DNA of 64,000 nt from Pachypanchax playfairii (GCA_006937955.1 SSNP01000106.1:1300003-1364002); one strand, 5' to 3'. Shown: positions 30,601 to 39,549, counted from the stretch's first letter. The notes: generated by a model from the sequence alone, not told the origin. Numbers and translations are program-made.

Positions 30601-33600
30601 AATGTCAAATTTGTTTACGTGGAAAGTACAAGACTTAAAAATTAGACTGGAACCACTGAACTTGTTCCAGTTTCAACTTCTGCTTTATGTTCCCGTGTCT
30701 CATTATTATAGACATTAATGGGTTTTCTACAGTCACAACCCACAAGGACGGTTCAGCAAAAACTGAGAACTTATTTTTGTTCTGATAATGCCGAAAAGTT
30801 TTTTAGGTTGAAAATTATAGAGCTAGAATTGGGACTTTAGTTTTGTACTTTGAATTTTTTTCTGTACTTGTAACTCAGTTTTGTAACTTGCACACATTTT
30901 AAAAATACAGGTTACAAGTACAAAACCCAAAAGTTACAAGTACAAAACTACAAGTTACAGGTAACTAAAGTCCCAATTCTAGCTCCAGATAAAATAGCAT
31001 AAACCCAAATTGTATTAAACTGTAAATTGGCTCCAGTTTGCTTTCCTGGTCAACGTTAAATTTTATCCTGGAAATTGACGATAAAGATTTAAAAAAAAAA
31101 AAACACAAGCGATTGGAAAAGCAGTACTTTAAGTGAAATGCTAACACCATGTCACGGAATTATTCATAGCGACTGAGCTAATGGTTAGTTAGCATGCTAG
31201 TGTTTGCTTATTTCCATTAAACAAACAACAAAACTGACAATAGTTAAGCAAGAATTAGACTGTGAACCAAAGTATACCAACATTTAAATTACTGACCAGC
31301 CAACTAAAGCCCAGTTAGCACAGCTAAACATAATCAAAATATTATAATTTTGCTGTTATCCTTCTGCTATTTACAGTTGTTAACAATTCATTCAACTTAT
31401 TTTATTTCAGATTCAGCTAAATTTGCATGGACTTGACTGGCTAGGCTTGTTTATAATATATGCACTGTCATTTCTTATGCCATTATTGTGAACTGAGGCC
31501 GTCTTAGCCGTATGAATAACCATCAGTGGTAAGTGGTGCTAAAATAGTCTCAGTGCCAAACCACGATTCAGAAATACTCTTTGGAAAAAAACAACTGTGT
31601 CGCCACATGCCAGCCTCAGAAACCTTGAAATAGAAACTTACATTGTGTGCAGCCTACATATAGACAGATGAAATGACACTGCTATTCTGAGAAGAGTTTG
31701 GTAATGTTTTTATCAAAACCATGTAATTACCGCCATCCTCTGAGGTCATGTCTCTATTTTCCTCTTCCTTTTATTTTTCCCTTCTCCTTTTGACATCTTC
31801 CAGTTGTCTGAGCGCAAATCCAAACGCACGAAACGGCAGACTGGAGAAGATAATGCAGATGAAATAATCCAGCGTCACACTAACGACCCACAGGCAGCAA
31901 TTACACTGCCCACACGTCGCAAAGGATTCCACCGGTTGGTAAGTATCAGGGTGAGGCTTTCATATTTATTCTGTCCTAAACAGACTTGCAAATAATTTTA
32001 TCTTAGTCAATAAATCACCTATGAATGGGTACGTTTCATGTGTTTGTTTTAGTAGTTGATAAAATGTCTACACGGTCGGCATAGCTTAAGAAAGCCAGCA
32101 ATAAAAGGAGCTAAAATCCCCCACACAGATTTTCATTTGAACTGCCTCAACACCTCATTCATGAGCATAAAATACATTTTTATAGTGCCTTCCTTGTGAG
32201 TGGATTGCAAAAACAGAAGGTGACAGGAAAGGAGATGGCCACCACAACCAAATGACCTTGGAAAATACAAAAATGACCAAAACACTGTCACTTTTCAGGA
32301 AATTAAACTAAAATTTGGTGTCATTAAAGCTGCATCAGCAAATACTCCACGAGCCACACAAGGTCTTTACGTAAAACTTTATCAACAAGTCTTGGAGTCA
32401 ACCCTGTTGGTTGGCTAAATATCTCTTAAAGAGGCCATTTCATACACATTTCAGGACTTTGTGGTTATTTCTTAAGTATTTACCAGTAATATGAAACATT
32501 TTATATCTAAAAAACGTCAGGAAACACTGATTAACAGATCTTTCAATCTGTCTGCGTTAAAATTCGGGTGGTTCCGGCTCCTTCCATCAGGCTGCTTCAG
32601 CTGCTTCGTCAGCAGCTCGTTCATATTCGTCGTTCGAATTTGCTGGACTCAGAATGGCAAATAAACTCGCCTATGAGAGCAAAGAATACTGTTTCCTGTC
32701 CCGCTGTGCATGGCAACGTCAGACATCTTGTCTTTCTGTTTGCTACGTGTTTATGCTACAGCCTTTAGCCAGCAGCATGCTAGGCGTGGTTTCAACTACG
32801 GGAGCTGCCGAAAACTAACGAACAAAGGAGTTGTAACGAAACAGATACAGGCTGTTCAAACTCGGGTGTTATCGCCACCTGCGTAGTTTGAGGGATTAAA
32901 ACTGAAAGAGAAGTTATTGACCTGTTTTCACCCACTATGAAGGTAAGAACACCTGAGGAGTTAAAATATTCAACAGAAACCTCAGAAAAAACGTTTTTAA
33001 TGGAAGGGACTCGTTAAACCACTTGATTGATTTTAAATATACTTTTTGAAAGAAACCATTATATGTACATCTACAACTTTTTGAGTTAGTCCATTTCAAG
33101 ATGGCTGCCCAAGCTAGTCAACCCTAGTCAAGACAAAATGGCTTATGACTCTAAACTTTATACATATTAGGCTAAACTTGGATAATTGAGAGTCACACAT
33201 CTCTGAGGACTAACAGACTGTGCAAAATCTTGTGACATTGTGCATGGCATTACTTTAAGGACTGAACCTAAACAGATACAACATCTATAATTTTTCATCA
33301 TAAGATGAAATTAGTTTAGGGAGTGCTGGATTTATTTATTTATTTACAAAAGAGGCTGTTTTTTTAGTCCTCCAAACTGTTTTTATTTTTCTCATATTGT
33401 CATTGTGTCTTGTAGGAATGTCCCGAAGGGAAAGCAAACTGTGTGACGTTTACCTGCCCGCTTCTCAACATGTCTAATAGAGCCGAGATAACCGTCCGAT
33501 CTCGGCTGTGGAACAGTACAATGCTGGAGGTGAGCTCACAGCTACATATTCACACATGCAACACTGTCACTAACACATCAGGTTAGTATCAGCAGTAAAA

Positions 33601-36206
33601 CGGCATACTAAGAGCTTGTGTTGTAAGAAAAGATTTTCATTTGGTTTTGTGTGTTTTTAAGGACTATTCCAATGTTGTAGAAGTTACAATCACAGGTCAA
33701 GCAACACTGAAGCTCATCACAGATAAACCAACCATCAAGATGGAAAGTCAGACCCTCAGTGTAAGTAATGGGGATTCTGATGATATAATAAAAAAACCTA
33801 GCGTCTGGTGAAGGAATGCATTATACTTATACCCAAGATCATTTGCCGAGAAATGATGGAGTTATAGCCAATTCGATCAAATCTTGTTTGATCTTTTTTT
33901 CATTCAGTGCTGTCAAGTAATTCATGTGCTATTAAACGAGGAAATAAACAAACTTGAGTCCAACAATTAATGGCAAACATCTGGTACAATCAGTTCACAC
34001 TCCGACTGTGTGTTGGGAATGATTCCAGCTACACCAACACCAAATTCTAACCCAATGTCTGTAAAATTGACATAGTTATAGTTTGGGATCTGTTAAAGTC
34101 ATGTAATTGTGGCAGCCATCTTGAATAGGATTCTAAATGTATATGCAATAATTATTGTTGAGATTATGAGCTTCCTCCATGTTTCTTGTAGTTTACAGTA
34201 TCAGTTGAACCAGAAGACGGGGTGGAGACACCCTACGAGCTTCCCCTTTGGATCATCATATCTTCAGTTGCAGCAGGAGTTCTGCTACTAGGAATTATTA
34301 TTATCATACTGTTTAAGGTGAGACTGATTAAACCCTGATAAACGAACATATTTATTCATTTATTTGTATATGTCGCCTTAAAGACCCACGCCAATTAAAA
34401 TCATGTTTTTCGTGTTGTTAAAATATTCTTGTGGCATTTTTCTGATAATAGAAGAAAATGAAGCCCAAAATTGCATTTTTGGGTATTTCTGCTTTTAAAT
34501 CACTTTGACTCATTATTAATTTGAAAAATTCTTTTTGAAAATGAATGTTTTTATGATGTAGGAAATGGATTGGGCTGGTTTATAGCACTAGCATAAACAG
34601 AGATCTAGTAGCAATGGGGAAAAGGGCGGGCTTATCGTTCGCACCAACGGTTACGCCCACGTAGAGGTGAATTGCTAATGAGCTACTGCTGGTATGGAAA
34701 AACAATTTCATAAAAAACAGCACAGGTTTTGTGATTTTGGCTAAAAATACCATTATCATAATTTAATGACCACTTAGAATGTTTTAAAATAGCTCAAAAG
34801 ATGATCGGAGTGGGTCTTTAAATTGTCTCGAACATGTTCTCGTATCAAACGTCTTCATTTTACTGATTCTAGAATTTCCATATTAGGTTATTAGTCTAAT
34901 TTTACCTCTCTTGTGCACCTTCCTCCTCCTCCTCCTTCCAGTGTGGCTTCTTCCATAGGGCAAGCAGGAGAGAGATGTATGAGGCCAAGGCCCAGAAGGC
35001 TGAGATGAAGATCCAGCCTTCTGAAACAGAGAAGCTGACTGAGGACTACTAAAGCACTCATGTGTTTCCTGGCAGCACACTCCATTGGGGCTTTTGGGTA
35101 AAAAAAAAAACAAAAAAACTGCCCCTCAGATTGATTTTCTATCACTAATGCTTTTTAAAAGCTTTGGACAATTCCGCTTACCACTTTGCTCCCTGTTCTT
35201 TCAGCTTCTCCAGGTGAAACTAACTTTTTTCTGGTTTTCTTTCAGGCAAAAGCTCTTGACTCTTCTGCTGCTTTTCCTTTTCACTTCTTTATCTTTCTTT
35301 TCCATTCCTTTCACTAGAAAATCACAGCTTTTACTGTCATCTAACTTGATTTTCCACAGGCTTGAAATCCTAATTCTCCTCTGTCATCAACCCTCCGGGT
35401 GCTTTGAGTCTTTACACTATGAGAAAAAAACATTTCTACCTTTTACGGACAACAAACGTCCATGTACTAGACATGCATTACGGTATGTCTTGTGCATGGG
35501 TAGAGCGACTTACTTGATCCATGAAGAGAGAGAGAAGGGGATTTTTTTTTTTCATTGTTTTCAGTAATGAATAAAAAACAAAAAAAAAACATTTTATTCT
35601 GTGTCACATGGACATGCAGAGACAGATTGAAATAGCTGCAAGCTTTTTCTTCAGCATTATAATTTTATTTTGAAATTTATTTTAGGTTGTTTTTAATACA
35701 TAAAATTGTAGAAAGTTTTTCATTTTCACGTAATGTGAATAGTTTTGTTTAGAGGTTTTGTGAATTCATTTGGACATTTAATGTACATAAATACTTTTTT
35801 TTTAAACTTTTTTCTGATTTTATTTTGTTTTTATGTCCATACATTTACAAAAAAGCCATACATTTACAAAAAAGCCATATATATTTTGAAATTAGTAGTT
35901 TCCCCTTATCCCTCGTCATTTTAAATCTACAGCTTAATATAAATACATTTTCATAAGGAAACACTGGCACCTAAAGGGTTAATCCTATCTTTCCTGCTAC
36001 ACATTCAGTCACTTTCTTCTTGTCTGTTTTCCTGCCAGCTCGGATTCTTCAAGCGTTCCATCTACTACCGGATAATGCCAAAGCACCGGGGGGTGAAAAT
36101 CTGCAAGGCTGAGCGCTATCAGTTCAATCTGGGATTTCAGCCTGAGGAGTCAAAGACAAAGTACTGGATTACCAGCTGGACAGAGATGCAGCGTTGCTAC
36201 TACTGA
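3514..36206 (+). CDS. itga3: Integrin alpha-3, complete gene with two alternative 3' coding exons
   Basis: Alpha subunit of the laminin-binding integrin alpha3-beta1, a type I plasma-membrane adhesion receptor. Coding exons: 3514-3683, 21765-21892, 22721-22803, 24543-24780, 24908-25006, 25098-25305, 25408-25607, 25728-25816, 25902-26038, 26675-26761, 26847-26914, 27039-27181, 28022-28168, 28262-28359, 28441-28609, 28732-28800, 28875-28954, 29075-29152, 29234-29336, 29583-29753, 31804-31938, 33416-33529, 33662-33760, 34192-34317, then 34942-35052 (A) or 36039-36206 (B). All junctions are GT-AG and the joined frame stays open: 1,049 aa (A) or 1,068 aa (B), close to human alpha-3. There is a signal peptide, an FG-GAP propeller without an inserted I domain, a furin site, one membrane helix and GFFKR-type tails. 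Both tails match alpha-3 A and B better than alpha-6 or alpha-7, from memory of those proteins. Whether it is teleost paralogue a or b is unresolved. Confidence 0.95.
9945..10050 (+). repeat. Fragment of an old dispersed fish repeat
   Basis: It shares a phrase of about 22 bases (ATCTTGCCCAAGGATACTTC plus two more) with the piece nested at 15,680-15,832. The phrase recalls a very common teleost interspersed repeat. The rest is too diverged to delimit. Confidence 0.5.
11740..12396 (+). mobile_element. PIF/Harbinger-type element, internally deleted, 657 bp
   Basis: The ends are a perfect 19-bp inverted repeat (TGGTGCGTTCACACCGGCC and its complement). A direct TAA flanks each side (11,737-11,739 and 12,397-12,399), the 3-bp target duplication typical of PIF/Harbinger. 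Subterminal CAACGTCAA-type motifs recur in both halves, and a long imperfect hairpin lies near 12,215-12,270. The interior keeps a fragment that looks like the N-terminus of a Harbinger transposase (see 11,910-12,209). It is therefore a deletion derivative, not autonomous. Confidence 0.8.
11910..12209 (+). pseudogene. Remnant of Harbinger transposase N-terminus
   Basis: A 99-codon open frame inside the Harbinger-type element. The stretch after an arginine-rich block reads RRRRVHQRPILQMRSEFGEF and then NHLLQERL. This resembles the N-terminal region of Harbinger transposases (basic patch, H/RP(I/L)L, GEFHHLLQEL). The catalytic DDE part is absent and the frame ends early, so no active enzyme is encoded. 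The match is from memory of the family. Confidence 0.6.
13939..14421. mobile_element. TTAA-flanked MITE, 483 bp
   Basis: TTAA stands at both edges (13,935-13,938 and 14,422-14,425). The ends form an inverted repeat: AGGTACAATATGTAAGAATT at the left against the complement of AATTCTTACATACTGCACTT at the right. There is no coding capacity. A TTAA target fits piggyBac- or Kolobok-type transposition. The terminal motif is a familiar fish MITE type. Confidence 0.75.
15525..16100 (+). repeat. Family-1 TTAA repeat, degraded copy 1
   Basis: Same sequence family as 32,430-33,013, 39,632-40,182 and 42,122-42,693 (shared blocks such as TTTGCTGGACTCAGATTGGC, GCCAGCAGCATGCTA and GTTTGAGAGATAAAAACTGA). Both termini are lost and an unrelated fragment sits inside at about 15,680-15,832. 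This is the oldest-looking of the four copies. Confidence 0.75.
15680..15832 (+). repeat. Unrelated repeat fragment nested in family-1 copy 1
   Basis: The other family-1 copies run directly from the TTCCTGTTTG block to the ATGCTAACAGCTTTTAGC block. Here about 150 extra bases intervene, containing CCTCGTGGGGCAATTTTGCT and a TTGCCCAAGGATACTTCGAC motif also seen near 9,955. It is therefore a nested insertion. Confidence 0.6.
16913..17431. mobile_element. Possible hAT-like non-autonomous element
   Basis: The left edge GGCGCTTTTCCACTAG and the right edge CCTAGTGGGAATACG are imperfect inverted repeats. They resemble a common fish MITE with GGCGCTTTTCCACTA ends. The 103-codon minus-strand open frame inside has no domain I recognise and I do not call it a gene. 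Exact ends and target duplication are unclear. Confidence 0.45.
19478..20240 (-). mobile_element. TTAA-flanked element of about 763 bp with an ORF remnant
   Basis: TTAA flanks both edges (19,474-19,477 and 20,241-20,244). The ends are inverted: AGGAACTTAAGGCAG at the left, and AGGGACTTAAGGCAAG as the complement of the right. The interior is GC- and CpG-richer than its surroundings and holds a 108-codon minus-strand frame. The TTAA target points to the piggyBac or Kolobok superfamilies. Confidence 0.75.
19714..20040 (-). pseudogene. ORF remnant of a TTAA transposon
   Basis: A 108-residue open frame with a Lys/Arg-rich middle (GTTKKKKTLSAASRESKKK) and a following RSRAGTRINIGYAFGSWREL segment. 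That segment resembles a short R-x(3)-R-(I/V)-N-I-G-x-A-F-x-x-W-R-x-L motif I associate with proteins of fish DNA transposons, though I cannot name the domain. It looks like a truncated accessory or N-terminal part and lacks a catalytic domain. Confidence 0.4.
20470..20501. repeat. Perfect 13-bp-stem hairpin of a common fish repeat
   Basis: AGGCCTTTGCACC at 20,470-20,482 pairs perfectly with 20,489-20,501 around the 6-base loop GAAGGT. The flanking T and A also pair. The motif followed by CTATTGGA and a TTCTTCTTG tract matches a hairpin-ended interspersed repeat I recall from many teleosts. Only one end is seen. Confidence 0.55.
21765..26038 (+). CDS. itga3: itga3 exons 2-9: seven-bladed beta-propeller head
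   Basis: Exons 2-9 encode residues 57-451, the ligand-binding head. FG-GAP signatures are visible: LLVGAP, DLIVGAPFYF, DFAVGAPFHK and DILVGS. Calcium-loop motifs sit at residues 304-312 (DLNNDDWND), 368-376 (DVNQDGFQD) and 429-437 (DVDNNNYPD). MWLGVTVASQ and the later NWKG block are close to human alpha-3. There is no inserted I domain, as expected for the laminin-binding class. Introns here are short (under 800 bp) except intron 3 (about 1.7 kb), which contains a hAT-like repeat. Confidence 0.93.
22969..23960 (+). repeat. hAT-like dispersed repeat in itga3 intron 3
   Basis: It begins TAGTGCTGTCAGTTAAACGC followed by TTATTAATGACATTAAC and TTTTTTTATCGCGATTTT, the typical look of a fish interspersed repeat I associate with hAT elements. 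A GC-rich block (23,150-23,240) and an AT-rich tail follow. No matching inverted end was found on the right, so the copy appears one-ended or truncated; the right boundary is approximate. Confidence 0.5.
26675..29753 (+). CDS. itga3: itga3 exons 10-20: thigh and calf domains
   Basis: Encodes residues 451-855, the beta-sandwich leg. Diagnostic strings include RARPVIHL at the thigh start, LRDKL-like VRDKLDPVVF, SLQNLDAFPIL, QKECGQDNKC, CELGNP, GTVMGEFAMK and EFQWPYEVANGKWLLY. All line up in order with the human alpha-3 leg as I remember it. Cysteine pairs and N-glycosylation sequons are present. No frameshift or missing exon was found. Confidence 0.92.
30820..30985. mobile_element. Snap-back MITE of 166 bp in itga3 intron 20
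   Basis: A perfect 21-bp inverted repeat closes the element (left 30,820-30,840 begins GAGCTAGAATTGGGAC; right 30,965-30,985). The interior continues as imperfect inverted arms built of repeated GTTACAAGTACAAAAC units, so the whole piece can fold into a long hairpin. No coding capacity. Superfamily not identified. Confidence 0.7.
31804..31938 (+). CDS. itga3: itga3 exon 21: furin cleavage region
   Basis: Encodes residues 856-900. The basic run RKSKRTKR ends at residue 866, followed by Gln: a textbook furin site (R-x-K/R-R). Cleavage would give a disulphide-linked heavy chain (N-terminal) and light chain, as in alpha-3, alpha-6 and alpha-7. A second basic cluster, TRRKGFHR, lies near the exon end. 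Residues between are polar and probably disordered. Confidence 0.92.
32430..33013 (+). mobile_element. Family-1 TTAA repeat, copy 2 (584 bp), in itga3 intron 21
   Basis: TTAA borders both ends (32,426-32,429 and 33,014-33,017). The left end AGAGGCCATTTCAT is an imperfect inverted match of the right end ATGGAAGGGACTCG. There is no ORF of note. Shared blocks tie it to the copies at 15.5, 39.6 and 42.1 kb. A TTAA-targeting, non-autonomous DNA element is the best reading. Confidence 0.75.
33416..34317 (+). CDS. itga3: itga3 exons 22-24: membrane-proximal calf-2 and transmembrane helix
   Basis: Encodes residues 901-1013. ECPEGKANCVTFTCPLLNMS continues the light chain; RSRLWNSTMLE matches the family pattern (V/S)R(V/L)WNST. 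Exon 24 carries acidic stalk residues and then one hydrophobic helix of about 22 residues (about 990-1011) rich in Ile, Leu and Val, ending LFK. The exon 24 donor (AAG|gtgaga, phase 0) feeds either tail exon. Confidence 0.92.
34942..35052 (+). CDS. itga3: itga3 A-type cytoplasmic tail exon (GFFHR variant)
   Basis: Acceptor cctccttccag, then 36 codons and TAA. The tail reads CGFFHRASRREMYEAKAQKA and goes on through EMKIQPSETEKLTEDY, closely matching the alpha-3A tail. The near-invariant lysine of GFFKR, which contacts the beta tail at the inner membrane, is His (codon CAT, residue 1018). A possible donor (TTGG|gtaaaa, about 35,098) follows the stop, so the exon could be spliced on to the B exon as 3' UTR. 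An AATAAA at 35,570 would instead allow polyadenylation after A. Confidence 0.9.
   Translation, partial: CGFFHRASRREMYEAKAQKAEMKIQPSETEKLTEDY
36039..36206 (+). CDS. itga3: itga3 B-type cytoplasmic tail exon
   Basis: Acceptor ttttcctgccag, then 55 codons and TGA. The tail begins LGFFKRSIYYRIMPKHRGVK and ends WITSWTEMQRCYY. This is the alpha-3B pattern (RIMPKY-type core and a W-(I/V)-T-S-W element near the end). The canonical GFFKR is kept here, unlike in the A exon. Use of this exon requires skipping the A stop codon. Confidence 0.9.
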   Translation, partial: LGFFKRSIYYRIMPKHRGVKICKAERYQFNLGFQPEESKTKYWITSWTEMQRCYY

Positions 36207-37018
36207 TGCCTTATTTGCTTTGAACCCTGAACCACTCACTGCCACAGGGGCCGAACGGAGAACACTGGGCCCCGTTGAGCCACATAGAGACACTGCAGTG
36301 CACCAAATGCAGAGAGTGCTCTTTTTTTTATTAAGTAGACTTCCTCAACTTTTCTGTGCAATATACAGAACAATTTATATGAGAGATTGTATTTTTGTTG
36401 GTTGCATACATGTTTTATGTATTAATGAACCTGGTGTCTGTACCATTTCATAATTTGCCTGAATCTTTTAAGCAAAATGTTTTTTTTATTTGTGGAATGT
36501 TTTTAGCCCACGTTGTCTTTTCTGAACTCCATCTGGGAGTTTTTGTCATTCCTCTAAGATTCTATCATCACCATTTTTCTCTGAGATTATTGTTTCAAAC
36601 ATTTGATTAACTTTGGAGGTTTTGATCCAAATGAAATTACATTTTATGTGACTGTCAGTGTGGGACTGGCATTAACCTGCATTCCACATCTAGGGGATTT
36701 TTAAAGAATTCTATGTTCTACTTTTAAGTTGTTTGCGCTCATTATTATGTAATTCGTTCAATAAGACCTCATTCATTTTCAGGGGCCATTCAAGCATCAT
36801 CTTCTTGTTTGCATGTCAAATTACTCATTAGAGTACACTTTATTATTTATTACAACATCTTGATATTGTAAAAAAAAAAACATGCTATTTTAAGATGGAG
36901 TCAGAACACTGGAACTAATGAGACATGAGATTATTTCTGTTTTTATGTGATGAATAAAACTGCAGGTGTTTCCAGCTCAACTATACGAATAAATGCAATT
37001 TTTCTGACTTTGGATTCA
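36207..37018 (+). other. itga3: itga3 3' UTR with poly(A) signals
   Basis: Non-coding sequence after the B stop. AATAAA hexamers at 36,953-36,958 and 36,988-36,993 are good candidates for the gene's 3' end. The exact cleavage site is not visible. Confidence 0.6.
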
Positions 37019-37299
37019 AGCGCCTGACGCTTGAATTGTGCAGATGTGACCTTCGGAGAGGTCAGACTGCAGCACTGAAGACAAACTGGACCAAGAAAAA
37101 AACTGTTGTTTTATTGGGACTAAGCGATGTGGTTCCACTCTGGTCCTTTTTACCTGTTAAGCTCGAAGGTACTCTGTTGCATGAGGCTTCATTGACTTTT
37201 GGAGAAAAACGGGATGAACAAATAGAAAGGCTTTTTTGTAGTTCTTGTCTAATTAAATTGTTTTCAACAAACATGTTATGAAGTTTTGAATATTTTTTT

Positions 37300-37515
37300 T
37301 TTTTCCTTCACCAAGAGGTCATGTTTTCAACAGGTTCTGTCTTTCTGTCTGTTAGCAAGATAACTAAAAACCTATGGATGGATTTTGATAACGTTTTCAG
37401 GAAAGGTAAGAAATGGCACCCAAAAAGAAGTGAGTAGATTTTGGGGGTGATCTGAATGACTGTCTGGATTCAGAAACTTTTTAAGGGATTTTCACCATTA
37501 TGAGCTAAGTCTGTT
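37300..37515 (+). repeat. Dispersed repeat fragment downstream of itga3
   Basis: The block CTGTCTGTTAGCAAGATAAC, then AAACCTATGGATGGATTTTG and TTTTGGGGGTGATCTG, follows the order of a repeat I recall as abundant in fish genomes (CTGTTAGCAAGATAWCT...TTTGGGGGTGATCYG). Ends are not defined. The rest of 37.0-37.9 kb shows nothing recognisable. Confidence 0.45.
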
Positions 37516-37945
37516 TTAACATATCTGCATGTAATTCCATAATAAAAGATCCAGCTGTTTGATTAAAAATACAGGGTGAGTTCCCAACAGGTTCTATATG
37601 ATACCAAGGATTGATCTGGATTGTTACAACATTCCAGATATTTTGATCCAGAAAAGAAAAACTAGCGAAACGTCAGATTTTTTTATCAAACGCCAAAAGA
37701 TAGTCGAGACACCGCGGAATCAGAAGTGTGTACCTTCAAGAGCTCTGGAGCTCCATTCAGAAGAAAACCACCATTATGATCAACAACTTATATTCAAGTT
37801 ATTCCAATTATTAAAGGTGTTTTTGCAGTCAGTAAGTCTGATAATGTCAATACAACAAAGATGAGACTGTTGTTTTTAGTGTAAATCACAATATGGAGAA
37901 ACTGAGGTGCTTGATGGAGGTGTGAGTGCTAAGTGATTTTCTATA

Positions 37946-39547
37946 CAGTGGGGCAAAAAAGTATTTAGTCAGCCACCAATTGTGTAAGTTCTCCCACTTA
38001 AAAAGATCAGAGAGGCCTGTAATTTTCATCATAGGTATACCTCAACTATGAGAGACAAAATGAGGGAAAAAAATCCAGAAAATCACATTGTCTGATTTTT
38101 AAAGAATTTATTTGCAAATTATGGTGGAAAATAAGTATTTGGTCACCTACAAACAAGTAAGATTTCTGGCTTTCACAGACCTGTAACTTCTTTAAGAGGC
38201 TCCTCGGTCCTCCACTCGTTACCTGTATTAATGGCACCTGTGTGAACTCGTTATCAGTATAAAAGACACCTGTCCACAACCTCAAACAGTCACGCTCCAA
38301 ACTCCACTATGGCCAAGACCAAAGAGCTGTCAAAGGACACCAGAAACAAAATTGTAGACCTTCACCAGGCTGGGAAGACTGAATCTGCAATAGGTAAGCA
38401 GCTTGGTGTGAAGAAATCAACTGTGGGAGCAATTATTAGAAAATGGAAGATATACAAGACCACTGATAATCTCCCTCGATCTGGGGCTCCACGCAAGATC
38501 TCACCCCATGGGGTCAAAATGATCACAAGAACGGTGAGCAAAAATCCCAGAACCACACGGAGGGACCTAGTGAATGACCTGCAGAGAGCTGGGACCAAAG
38601 TAACAAAGGCTACCATCAGTAACACACTAAGCTGCCAGGGACTCAAATCCTGCAGTGCCAGACGTGTCCCCCTGCTGAAGCCAGGACACGTCCAGGCCCG
38701 TCTGCGGTTTGCTAGAGAGCATTTGGATGATCCAGAAGAGGATTGGGAGAACATCATGTTGTCAGATGAAACCAAAATAGAACTTTTTGGTAGAAACTCA
38801 ACTTGTCGTGTTTGGAGGGGAAAGAATGCTGAGTTGGATCCAAAGAACACCATACCTACTGTAAAGCATGGGGGTGGAAACATCATGCTTTGGGGCTGTT
38901 TTTCTGCAAGGGGACCAGGACGACTGATCCGTGTAAAGGAAAGAATGAATGGGGCCATGTATCGTAAGATTTTGAGTGAAAACCTCCTTCCATCAGCAAG
39001 GGCATTGAAAATGAGACGTGGCTGGGTCTTTCAGCATGACAATGATCCCAAACACACCGCCCGGGCAACAAAGGAGTGGCTTCGTAAGAAGCATTTCAAG
39101 GTCCTGGAGTGGCCTAGCCAGTCTCCAGATCTCAACCCCATAGAAAATCTCTGGAGGGAGTTGAAAGTCCGTGTTGCCCAGCGTCAGCCCCAAAACATCA
39201 CTGCTCTAGAGGAGATCTGCATGGAGGAATGGGCCAAAATACCAGCAACAGTGTGTGAAAACCTTGTGAAGACTTACAAAAAACGTTTGACCTCTGTCAT
39301 TGCCAACAAAGGCTATATAACAAAGTATTGAGATTAACTTTTGTTATTGACCAAATACTTATTTTCCACCATAATTTGCAAAGAAATTCTTTAAAAATCA
39401 GACAATGTGATTTTCTGGATTTCTTTTCCTCATTTTGTCTCTCATAGTTGAGGTATACCTATGATGAAAATTACAGGCCTCTCTGATCTTTTTAAGTGGG
39501 AGAACTTACACAATTGGTGGCTGACTAAATACTTTTTTGCCCCACTG
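37946..39547 (+). mobile_element. Tc1/mariner transposon, about 1.6 kb, apparently complete
   Basis: TA dinucleotides flank the element (37,944-37,945 and 39,548-39,549). The inverted repeats are about 200 bp each (37,946-38,145 and 39,348-39,547), starting CAGTGGGGCAAAAAAGTATT. By hand alignment I count about three mismatches between them. They enclose one uninterrupted transposase frame. Near-identical ends and an open frame imply recent insertion. The sequence resembles a Tc1 family I recall as widespread in teleosts and also in lampreys. Confidence 0.95.
38309..39331 (+). CDS. Tc1-type transposase, DD34E, 340 aa
   Basis: Cut-and-paste transposase that binds the element's inverted repeats and integrates at TA. 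The N-terminal paired-like helix-turn-helix region spans about residues 1-110. The DDE triad is visible as D153 (LSDETK), D244 (QHDNDPKHTA) and E279 (SPDLNPIENLW). There are 34 residues between the second Asp and the Glu, hence DD34E. A glycine-rich block (HGGGNIMLWGCFSARGPG) lies between. Length is typical for Tc1 proteins and no stop or frameshift interrupts it. It may be functional, but activity cannot be judged by eye. Confidence 0.95.
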   Translation: MAKTKELSKDTRNKIVDLHQAGKTESAIGKQLGVKKSTVGAIIRKWKIYKTTDNLPRSGAPRKISPHGVKMITRTVSKNPRTTRRDLVNDLQRAGTKVTKATISNTLSCQGLKSCSARRVPLLKPGHVQARLRFAREHLDDPEEDWENIMLSDETKIELFGRNSTCRVWRGKNAELDPKNTIPTVKHGGGNIMLWGCFSARGPGRLIRVKERMNGAMYRKILSENLLPSARALKMRRGWVFQHDNDPKHTARATKEWLRKKHFKVLEWPSQSPDLNPIENLWRELKVRVAQRQPQNITALEEICMEEWAKIPATVCENLVKTYKKRLTSVIANKGYITKY

Positions 39548-39549
39548 TA

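Noticed and set aside
35085..35567. 160-codon plus-strand open frame after the itga3 A tail
   Set aside because: Low-complexity Leu/Phe/Lys-rich translation of T-rich DNA lying in the A-form 3' UTR or intron; no domain and no splice context.
38362..38958. 198-codon minus-strand open frame
   Set aside because: Antisense shadow of the Tc1 transposase.
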